A stretch of DNA of 62,587 bases, from positions 1-62,587 of the forward strand of contig NZ_JAFMHR010000002.1 in NCBI RefSeq assembly GCF_017854415.1, given 5' to 3'. The notes below the pieces were generated by a model. It did no database searches. It was not told where the DNA came from and saw nothing but the letters and a program-made list of their open reading frames with translations. Made by a program: the position numbers and the translations under genes. This DNA comes from Yoonia sp. GTDB lineage: Bacteria > Pseudomonadota > Alphaproteobacteria > Rhodobacterales > Rhodobacteraceae. Below, in pieces: positions 43,483-50,607 of the stretch. Each line of letters begins with the position of its first letter. The stretch's first letter is position 1.

Positions 43483-43611
43483 CGGAATTGCTAAATCGCT
43501 TTTCATTGCGGCGATGTTGTTTAAGAATTGCGCCAAAGCGCACACCAGATTTGAAAAGCACGGCAATAGTGCTTACGTATATTTCGACAGAATAATAAAT
43601 AGGGACGGGAT
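43483..43611 (+). promoter_or_regulatory. Probable promoter region of the unknown cassette
   Basis: 129 bases between fmt and the coiled-coil gene. It includes TTGAAA at 43551, a hairpin AAGCAC/GTGCTT (43556-43574) just after it, and an AT-rich TACGTATATTTCG stretch that could hold a -10. The spacing is not ideal for a housekeeping promoter, so this is a suggestion. AGGGACGGGAT precedes the ATG. Confidence 0.35.
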
Positions 43612-44694
43612 ATGGCGAATTTTGAGACTCAGATAAAGCAATCACAAACGCAGGTCGCCGAAGCGCAGAGCAAGATTTCAGAGCTGACAAGCCGGATTGA
43701 AATGGCGCGTAGCAAGATGGCAGAAGGTACCGATATCGCGGTCGATATCGAGAACGCCAGCCTTGAGGACGTGCATGCCCATACTGAGTTGATGAACGCT
43801 AATATTGCAGAACTGATCATGGGCTTGGATGACGTCACAACGGCGTTTTCCAAAGACTTTGACGAGATGCGATCAAAGACTGGCATGGAAAGCCTGATTG
43901 GATTTTTCAGCAAAGGAAAGTCCGACAGCATGCGCCAAGAGCGGATGCGCACTGCGTCAGTTGATGACAAATTGCAGGATCTGATTAGTAAGTCTGATGT
44001 CATTATGAAGCTACTCGAAGGTCAACTGGGTGTCCTGAACGAGCAGAAGATCAGTGTTGAAACGAACCTGACGGGCACTTTGGAAGAACGTGAAATGACG
44101 GTCGGTTCGCTTGAGGCGATCCGTACCGATATCCTGGCGATGGATCCGAAAATGATCACGCTAGAGAATAAGATTTCTGTTGAGCAAGACGCCGCCGCCC
44201 GAACTAAGCTTGAGACAGAGCTTGCAGGGTTGAACGGCCAATATAACGAAATGGTTCAGAACGAGCAGGTTCAATTGGCCAAATCGCAGACTTTGGAACG
44301 CTATATCGAAAAGGGAAAGACCTGGATTGATAGTTTGCAAAATCAGGCGGCCACGCAAATGGTGCTGATCAACAAATTGCAGACAGATACCAAGCAACGT
44401 GTTGTCTTGTATGACGCCTTATCCAAGTCGCTGAAGACGGCTCAGCAGCAAGATGTGGCTCATAAGATCAACGAGATCGGTGTGAAGACAGACCAAGAGG
44501 CACAGACGGCGATGGCCGCCATTGGATCGGCCACAAATGCGCGGATGGCGGACATGTTGGAAGCTCACGAGGATCACATGGTCTTTGCACGCGAAATTCT
44601 GGAACAGAAAGCGAAAGCGGATGAACGCTTTGTGCGTCGGTTCCAGAAGATTGTCGAAAAGCACGACAGCAACCAGTATGGGGATCAAAGCTAG
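43612..44694 (+). CDS. Coiled-coil protein, faintly TelA/PspA-like, of unknown function
   Basis: 360 residues, almost all helical and highly charged, with heptad-like segments at about 5-60, 140-215 and 220-330 and no signal peptide or membrane helix. The stretch with ERYIEKGKTWIDSLQ, then TQMVLINKLQTDTKQ, is reminiscent of TelA-type (toxic anion resistance) helical proteins, but the match is weak and by eye only. It is the first gene of a seven-gene cassette with an AAA ATPase and membrane proteins. A role in membrane stress or as substrate of the ATPase is inference. Confidence 0.6.
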   Translation: MANFETQIKQSQTQVAEAQSKISELTSRIEMARSKMAEGTDIAVDIENASLEDVHAHTELMNANIAELIMGLDDVTTAFSKDFDEMRSKTGMESLIGFFSKGKSDSMRQERMRTASVDDKLQDLISKSDVIMKLLEGQLGVLNEQKISVETNLTGTLEEREMTVGSLEAIRTDILAMDPKMITLENKISVEQDAAARTKLETELAGLNGQYNEMVQNEQVQLAKSQTLERYIEKGKTWIDSLQNQAATQMVLINKLQTDTKQRVVLYDALSKSLKTAQQQDVAHKINEIGVKTDQEAQTAMAAIGSATNARMADMLEAHEDHMVFAREILEQKAKADERFVRRFQKIVEKHDSNQYGDQS

Positions 44695-44734
44695 GGGTGC
44701 GCATTTGTACTGTGGTCAAATTGAGGGCAAGTGA

Positions 44735-45856
44735 ATGAGTGGTTCCAGCCTTCATGCTGATCACATGAAGCTTGAAGATACCCGCGTGACCCGTCGGTAT
44801 TTTGACAAGTTCGCCAAAATCACCAGCTATCTCACCAAGGTTGCTGCTACGATGGAAACCGAGGGCCGCTTTGACCGTCATGATATTGATGTCATGGCAC
44901 GCTATCTTGTCGCGCTAAACTGGACGTTCACGGCACTGGCGCACAAGTATCATTTTGCTGGCCGTTTTGAACATGCGGGCAAGTTGACATTTGACCGCAG
45001 TGAAAGCGGGTTCCCGATCTACCAAGAGATTTTGGAGATGGCGAATGATGCGCTTCAGGCCAAGCGGCATTTGGCGTCGCAGCCTTCGGTTGATGCGCTC
45101 AAGGATCAAATGTTGCAGGTTATTTTGCGCGAGCAAGAGATCCCTTCAAAGCTGCAGTTTGCGCTGTCCCAGCGGCTTTATTATGAAGAACTGTCGCGTG
45201 GAGATCAGTTTTGGGCGCGCAATGATCCACAGACTGTTTGGCTGGGTAATGAGGGCGATCGCCGACATTTCTTGGTGCATTGGGCGGTCTATGACAGTCA
45301 GGTCAATTTGCCGACAATCTATTTGATGAACGTCGAAGACACGGGCCGCACCGGTTTGCCCAAAGACGAACAGCGCTGGCCCGAAGCGCAGGCGCATTTA
45401 ATGGCGCAGTCCTTGGCACATCTAAAATTGCTGACGATTGCCAAGGGGTTTGATACCGATTTCGACGATTTGCACCCGACCCGTTTGCGCAGGTTTCACA
45501 TCGGGCCAATGTATAGCAGTGCGTTCACTCGTCAGACTGGCCCGTTGCGCGAAGTACTGAAGGAAGCGAATGCGCCGGTTGGCGAAGACTGGGCCTTGGT
45601 TTGGACCGAAGAAGAGTTGATTTCGGAGCGGGTCGAGAACGTCAAATCAGGCTGGTTTGGGTCGGTGGAACGGCAGATTTTTGCGCTTGATCCGTTTGAG
45701 GGTGGAGGTGCTGAAATGGGAGCCAGCCGGATGGAACGGTCTTTGATTATGCCGCAACGTCCCTATCAGGCGCTAGCCGAACGCAACCCCGCAGGGTTTC
45801 GTGATGTGCGGAAATTTGTGGTCAGTGAAACTGGCCGTGTGTTGAGCTATCGCTAG
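44735..45856 (+). CDS. Uncharacterised soluble protein of the AAA-ATPase cassette
   Basis: 373 residues, no signal peptide or membrane segment. The N-terminal 130 residues are helical (RRYFDKFAKITSYLTKVAATME, then VALNWTFTALAHKYHF); the rest has mixed strands and Trp-rich blocks (WLGNEGDRRHFLVHWAVYDS, DWALVWTEEEL). I do not recognise a domain. It lies 40 bases after the coiled-coil gene, so cotranscription is likely. A repeat element follows the stop. Confidence 0.55.
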   Translation: MSGSSLHADHMKLEDTRVTRRYFDKFAKITSYLTKVAATMETEGRFDRHDIDVMARYLVALNWTFTALAHKYHFAGRFEHAGKLTFDRSESGFPIYQEILEMANDALQAKRHLASQPSVDALKDQMLQVILREQEIPSKLQFALSQRLYYEELSRGDQFWARNDPQTVWLGNEGDRRHFLVHWAVYDSQVNLPTIYLMNVEDTGRTGLPKDEQRWPEAQAHLMAQSLAHLKLLTIAKGFDTDFDDLHPTRLRRFHIGPMYSSAFTRQTGPLREVLKEANAPVGEDWALVWTEEELISERVENVKSGWFGSVERQIFALDPFEGGGAEMGASRMERSLIMPQRPYQALAERNPAGFRDVRKFVVSETGRVLSYR

Positions 45857-45878
45857 CGTCCAGAGTGATGCGAAGGGG

Positions 45879-45920
45879 CGGGATGCCTCCGGCGGGAGTT
45901 TAAGAGGCAAGATGATAAGG
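45879..45920 (+). repeat. Dispersed repeat inside the cassette
   Basis: GGGATGCCTCCGGCGGGAGTTTAAGAGGCAAGATGATAAGG, just after the stop of the preceding gene, with CTCC-GGC-GGGAG pairing. It matches the reversed copy at 34066 to its right end. If it ends transcripts, it would split the cassette; the next genes would then need read-through or their own promoter. Confidence 0.7.
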
Positions 45921-45928
45921 ATAAGACG

Positions 45929-47869
45929 ATGAGCCAGACAAGCGATCAGATGGAGTTGCGTGAGGAAGATATTCGCGCCCACTATGTGCCAGCAGCCGAG
46001 ATGTTGATGCATCTGGATCATGCACCGCGTTTGGCAAAGGCGCGACTATCGTTGCAAACAGCAGAGAAATCACCAGATGTTGCGGCTACCCGCAGGCGGT
46101 TTCGGTCGACCACACCCGGGATATTGTCGCGCACGTCGGCCCCATCGGGAGGTGTGCGTTTGTTGGACCGGATAGCAGAATCGGACGAGGATGATCCACT
46201 GACGTCGCCAGCGCAGGCCGCGACCGCGCATGCGCTGCGCCGTGCATTGTCGATTGCCTTTACCGTCGCGGATGCGTTTTCGGATCAGACCGCTTTGACG
46301 GAACTTAAGCGTATCAATCTGGAGGGGCGGTTGTCGCCGGAAAGATCGGCTGAATTCACCGAGTACTTGGCCGCGGAATCGCTGGTTGCGCTTTATACAT
46401 TTGCCAATGCCACGACGTTTTTTCTGGCGACGCGCGCTGGTGAGCAAACTGTGGACGTGGGCAACGTTGATGAGGTGCTAACAGATAACGCGCCTCTTGC
46501 ATTGCATGGCGCCCTTTGGGAATTGGACCAGAAGCTAGGCCAATTCGCCACGGACGAGCCAACATTGATTGCGACGCTGTTGGGTTATTGCGAGCAGTTG
46601 ATGGCCAAAGTAGAAATGCGGGCCGCGAATGCAGGCCGCTTGGCGTCTTTTCATGCCGCATCTTGGCGCGTTGAAGCGGATGATTTCACGGTTCAAGGTT
46701 TTACGCCTGCGCGCAAAGCCAAGGGCACGGCGCTGACGATGACCTTCAAAAAGCCCAATGAGGTCGTGGGCAATCACATCGCAAAGTATCAGGCGATGAA
46801 GCTGTCCAAGATGCTGATGGCCTATGATTTCGAGCGTAAACTGAACCCCTTTGCCGAACTTGGCGGGTTTATCTTTACATTCATGGGGGACGGTAAGCCG
46901 GGCACAGGTAAGACCACTTTGATCCAGATGATGGCAGGGCTGGTTCATGAGTATTGCCAAAATGCGGGCTACCCGTTCCGGTATCAAAACCTATCGACGG
47001 ACAATATTGACAGTTATCAGGGCAAGTCGGGCCAGAATGCGAAAGCCTTTATCAACAACGTGCTTGATCCCGGTGTCATTGGCTTTGGTACGATTGATGA
47101 TATCGACCAATTGGCGGGCAAGCGTGGAGATAGGCAGTCTTCTGCGGGGCAACTTGAAATCACTGCCGTGCTGATGGAAAGCTTTGCGGGGGCCAACACA
47201 GTTGTGCGTGGCAACTGCACCTTTGGCATGTTTTCGAATTATCCTGAAAACGTTGATGACGCGCTGCGCCAACGGGCCGGTGCGCGGTTCTTGGTGGATG
47301 GGCCGCAAACGCTCGATGACTATATTGATATTCTGTATCTGCTGATGGGTAAAAACCACGATATCCCCGTTGGCGCGCATGAGGTTTTCAGTGCGCAAGA
47401 GATCAAAAAGGCGGTTGCTGCATCCTTTGAAGGGCATTCGCGTCCTCATGAAGAAGGGCTTCAAAAGGTATTTGAACAGGTCCAAGCGCAGGTCGGTGAT
47501 CTGGACACAATTGCGAAGTTGGGAACTTACCTGAAGGGAATTCAAGAGGCTGATCCGCGTTTCACAGGCCGTGCAATCAAGAACATCACTGATGCCGTTA
47601 AGGTCCGCGCGATGGATTTTGAGCTGCCTGATGAGTGGATAGAAGAGCCTGATTTGTTCTTGTTCAAAGACTACGACACAAAGAAGGGTATGATTTCGGA
47701 GTTGCGCCAACCCATCACGGTCGAGATGCTGATTCAAGAGATCAACCGCTATGCCGACAGCGAATTCCGCTATGCTGATAAGTCCGATGAGGTAGCGATT
47801 GATGCGATGGTCCGCGATTTCGGCCGTCAGGAATTAGCGAAGAAGCGTTATCTAGATGGGAAAATCTAA
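45929..47869 (+). CDS. AAA-family ATPase of unknown role
   Basis: 646 residues. A helical N-terminal region (1-250) is followed by an AAA module: Walker A GDGKPGTGKTT at 320-330, Walker B FGTIDDID near 385-392, a sensor-1 Asn in FGMFSNYPE, and arginines in DALRQRAGARF that could be arginine fingers. The C-terminus has a helical lid with EINRYADSEFRYADKSDE. The N-terminal region is unusual and without a match I know. The next gene starts one base after its stop, so it is coupled to a membrane protein gene. It probably forms a ring that remodels a partner, perhaps the coiled-coil protein. Confidence 0.7.
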   Translation: MSQTSDQMELREEDIRAHYVPAAEMLMHLDHAPRLAKARLSLQTAEKSPDVAATRRRFRSTTPGILSRTSAPSGGVRLLDRIAESDEDDPLTSPAQAATAHALRRALSIAFTVADAFSDQTALTELKRINLEGRLSPERSAEFTEYLAAESLVALYTFANATTFFLATRAGEQTVDVGNVDEVLTDNAPLALHGALWELDQKLGQFATDEPTLIATLLGYCEQLMAKVEMRAANAGRLASFHAASWRVEADDFTVQGFTPARKAKGTALTMTFKKPNEVVGNHIAKYQAMKLSKMLMAYDFERKLNPFAELGGFIFTFMGDGKPGTGKTTLIQMMAGLVHEYCQNAGYPFRYQNLSTDNIDSYQGKSGQNAKAFINNVLDPGVIGFGTIDDIDQLAGKRGDRQSSAGQLEITAVLMESFAGANTVVRGNCTFGMFSNYPENVDDALRQRAGARFLVDGPQTLDDYIDILYLLMGKNHDIPVGAHEVFSAQEIKKAVAASFEGHSRPHEEGLQKVFEQVQAQVGDLDTIAKLGTYLKGIQEADPRFTGRAIKNITDAVKVRAMDFELPDEWIEEPDLFLFKDYDTKKGMISELRQPITVEMLIQEINRYADSEFRYADKSDEVAIDAMVRDFGRQELAKKRYLDGKI

Positions 47870-47870
47870 C

Positions 47871-48215
47871 ATGGCCGAGGTGCTGTCAGACGGGTTAATC
47901 CTGCCGGCGCTTGTGTTGGCAACAATGGCATTCTTTGTGCCCCGTTTGCTGGCCCTTGCATTGCCAGAAGGTGTCGCGCCTTTGTTGGCCAATGCCTTTT
48001 TGTCCACCGTGTTCCTAATCGTCCTATCGGGCATTTTCTTTTGGTGTCTTTATATCTGGCAAGGTTTGCAGGTGGCACAGTTGACCAACCAAGGCGTCGC
48101 TGTGAACGTCGTGTACTTTGGCCAATTGGGTTTGATATCCGCGATCATTTGGGCGCCGATCATGATCTTGTCGGTTGCCGGGCTACCGCGCAAATGGGTG
48201 CACAGGACATGGTAA
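47871..48215 (+). CDS. Small membrane protein of the cassette (three predicted helices)
   Basis: About 114 residues with hydrophobic segments at about 9-30, 40-65 and 85-108 and a basic end (RKWVHRTW). It starts one base after the AAA ATPase stop, and the 48229 gene follows 13 bases later. No family recognised. It may anchor the ATPase or its substrate in the inner membrane (inference from coupling). Confidence 0.6.
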   Translation: MAEVLSDGLILPALVLATMAFFVPRLLALALPEGVAPLLANAFLSTVFLIVLSGIFFWCLYIWQGLQVAQLTNQGVAVNVVYFGQLGLISAIIWAPIMILSVAGLPRKWVHRTW

Positions 48216-48228
48216 AAGGGGCGCCACT

Positions 48229-49593
48229 ATGCATCGTTTAATCGAGAAGGGCTTGATGTTCGGCAACCTTGTTCGGGTCGACTCGTCGATTCTGGTCGAT
48301 AGATATAATCGTGCGTTAAATCACCTAACTGGGCGAAAAACGGAACAAAAAGTATTCCATATTGATATATCAGGGTATTCACCAGAGATCGGCGAGGAGT
48401 TTGACGACCCGCTGTATCTGAACCATCAAGGCGTCAACCGGCAGTTTATTCTGGTGACTGTTGATCAAGTTACCGCACCGTTGCTGAACGCCAAGTTTTC
48501 GACGTCGCGGGGGACTTTGAAGCAGTTCATCGAAGACAACAGAGCAGAGCTATTTGCTTTAACCGCGCGCGATGCAGTTGCCGGAGAGTTGGTGAATTCA
48601 GTTTATAGTGCTCAGACGCCAGATAAATTGTTCGATATTCGTATGATAACGGTTGAGGCTGACACGACCAGCGGCACAGTTGCAGAGGCCAAGCAATTGG
48701 GCATCCTGATCGACCAGTTCAAAACAGAGCCGGATGGTTGGTACGATGACGTTCTAATCGCCAAAATGATTGGCATGGCCAAGCGCACGGGCGATGTGAT
48801 CCGAAATCCGGTTTCCCTCAAACAGATGTCGTTCGCCCAAGACAATTTCTGGACCAGTCACTTTGGCGGAATATATGTGTTTCGAGGGGTTGCGCATCCT
48901 GCTGCGATTACTGCGGCACCAAAGGAAGAGCTTGGCAAATTGCCGATCCCTTTTACGTTTGACTTCAACGACCGGTCCGCGATCGCGAAATTCCTATCTC
49001 TCAATAAGCTGGTAGAACCTATCATGGAGGCGCGCGGCGTCGATTCCGCCGCAATCATTCGTCAGAAAATGGACTTTATTGTCATGTCGGTTGCCACCGA
49101 GATGAAGGAAGAATTGACTGGTGCGACCCGCCGCGACTTGCGCCGGATGGGACGCCAATATGCCGACAAACTGCCAGAAGCGTGGCAGGGATTGGCAGAA
49201 TTGCTGCGCTGGGCCGAAGAAGACGGCCCTTGGCCTGTAATCACGTCAGAGCATCCAGCCTATTTCTATACTTTGCGCGCGCGTGCGCATGTAGATGCAG
49301 ACCTTGTGAATATGCTTTTGGCTGAACTGTCTCCGCTTGATATTCGCCAGCTCTTTATTTGCCACAAAGAGGCGTTTTATGCGGCCTACGCAAGCTGGCC
49401 GGATGAAAAGCGCGCCTATGTCGTTGATTTTCTTGACCGCGAGTACCAGGTCGATAAGGCAGGGACGCGCGAGGCGTTATTCGGACATGAGGGGTCTATG
49501 TTTGATATGCCTTCCGTGCCACATAGTGGATCGCAGCGCGATTTGATTGCGCGCGTTGGCCCTTGGGGCGCTGTTTCGCGAAGGAGTAACTGA
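48229..49593 (+). CDS. DUF6638-like protein of the cassette
   Basis: About 454 residues, no membrane helix. It starts MHRLIEKGLMFGNLVRVDS with AAGGGG upstream and has blocks NRQFILVTVDQVTAPLLN, KLPEAWQGLAELLRWAEE and RQLFICHKEAFYAAYASW. I recall this family as DUF6638 in rhodobacteria; the function is unknown. Its stop overlaps the next start as TGATG. The track start lies 18 codons upstream and inside the previous gene's end. Confidence 0.6.
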   Translation: MHRLIEKGLMFGNLVRVDSSILVDRYNRALNHLTGRKTEQKVFHIDISGYSPEIGEEFDDPLYLNHQGVNRQFILVTVDQVTAPLLNAKFSTSRGTLKQFIEDNRAELFALTARDAVAGELVNSVYSAQTPDKLFDIRMITVEADTTSGTVAEAKQLGILIDQFKTEPDGWYDDVLIAKMIGMAKRTGDVIRNPVSLKQMSFAQDNFWTSHFGGIYVFRGVAHPAAITAAPKEELGKLPIPFTFDFNDRSAIAKFLSLNKLVEPIMEARGVDSAAIIRQKMDFIVMSVATEMKEELTGATRRDLRRMGRQYADKLPEAWQGLAELLRWAEEDGPWPVITSEHPAYFYTLRARAHVDADLVNMLLAELSPLDIRQLFICHKEAFYAAYASWPDEKRAYVVDFLDREYQVDKAGTREALFGHEGSMFDMPSVPHSGSQRDLIARVGPWGAVSRRSN

Positions 49594-49868
49594 TGGGATT
49601 TATCAAACTTGTTGTGTTCGGCTTTATCGGACTTAGCATTATTTATCTGTCCGTTTCAGTCTATTCGCGGTCGGTCCGCAAGGAACGCCTTGAAGACAGG
49701 TTCGATACTGAAAATCCGGACGGTGGAACGCCCGGCGCACGTGAGACCTTTATTACCGAAGGTATGGTGGCCTATAATAGTTCTATCCGGCCAAAGCTGA
49801 TTGGGTTGGTCTATGTTGTGCCTACGGTTGTGATTGGCGCAATCATCTACACAATCAACGCAAACTAA
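49593..49868 (+). CDS. Small two-helix membrane protein of the cassette
   Basis: 91 residues with hydrophobic segments at about 4-24 and 70-88, separated by a charged loop (SRSVRKERLEDRFDTENPDGG). It is coupled by TGATG to the gene before and followed by a DUF1523 gene ten bases on. No domain recognised. Such a layout is typical of small inner-membrane accessory subunits. Confidence 0.6.
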   Translation: MGFIKLVVFGFIGLSIIYLSVSVYSRSVRKERLEDRFDTENPDGGTPGARETFITEGMVAYNSSIRPKLIGLVYVVPTVVIGAIIYTINAN

Positions 49869-49878
49869 GGACATCACT

Positions 49879-50550
49879 ATGCAGCGTTTCAAAACGATTC
49901 TTCGTGTCACTGCCTTTTTGGTGATTGGCAGCTTTTTCCACTACGTTTTGCCGCAGCATGACGTCGTAAAGGTCACTTCGACCGAGATCATTCGCACCGA
50001 TTTCAGCTCTTTGAACCGCATTTTTTATGCGCAGGCAGACTCGGGTGCTTCAGAGCAACCGACACGGGACTTGCGCCTGATCAATACACAAAAGCAAAAG
50101 ACGTTTTTGTTGGGCTTTTTGCCGCGCGACACGTCCGGCGTGATGGTTTACCGCAATGAGGACACAGGCTGGATCTGGCCGCCCTATTTCAAGTTCGATA
50201 GCTCTGATTTGCAGGCAGAGGCCGCGAACTTGGCGCGCGGTGACGAGTGGGCCGTCGTGACGCATTATGGCTGGCGGATCCGCTGGGCGAGCATCTATCC
50301 AAACGCTGTTGGCGTGAGGACGATCTCTGGACCTGAAGTCACGATTATTCCGTGGTTCAATATTTTCTTCTTCGTGTTTTTGATGGTCGCACTTGTTTTC
50401 ATCCGTGCCATGTGGCGCCAGTTCCGCGAGCGGTCCGTTGATCCGCTATTGGATGCGGCGGGGCATGAATTTGACGAGGTGCAGGCGAGTGTCGCCGCGC
50501 GCAAAGGTCGATTGTCGCGTTGGATTGATACTTGGCGTAGCAAAAAGTAG
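49879..50550 (+). CDS. DUF1523 family membrane protein
   Basis: About 223 residues. An N-terminal helix (RFKTILRVTAFLVIGSFFHYVLP) and a second near 160-182 (FFFVFLMVALVFIRAMW) flank a beta-rich periplasmic domain with VKVTSTEIIRTD, GFLPRDTSGVMVYRNEDTGWIWPPYFKFDSSDL and GWRIRWASIYPNAV. The pattern matches DUF1523 of rhodobacteria as I know it. The function is unknown. It ends the cassette at a terminator-like repeat. The ATG at 49879 is chosen because the track's extension overlaps the previous gene. Confidence 0.7.
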   Translation: MQRFKTILRVTAFLVIGSFFHYVLPQHDVVKVTSTEIIRTDFSSLNRIFYAQADSGASEQPTRDLRLINTQKQKTFLLGFLPRDTSGVMVYRNEDTGWIWPPYFKFDSSDLQAEAANLARGDEWAVVTHYGWRIRWASIYPNAVGVRTISGPEVTIIPWFNIFFFVFLMVALVFIRAMWRQFRERSVDPLLDAAGHEFDEVQASVAARKGRLSRWIDTWRSKK

Positions 50551-50607
50551 GGGCTTTGCCCCCGGCGCTGCGCACCTCCCCCAGGATATTTTTTCTCGGA
50601 AGAAGGC
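50551..50607 (+). repeat. Dispersed repeat/terminator at the end of the cassette
   Basis: GGGGCTTTGCCCC hairpin starting at the stop codon, then GGCGCTGCGCACCTCCCCCAGG and ATATTTTTTCTCGGAAGAAGG. This is the longest copy. It has both a stem and a T-rich segment and likely terminates transcription of the cassette. It also spaces it from the opposing ALDH gene. Confidence 0.7.

Noticed and set aside
43612-44694. Naming the coiled-coil gene telA
   Set aside because: The resemblance is by eye and limited to helical pattern; calling it a tellurite-resistance gene would overstate it.
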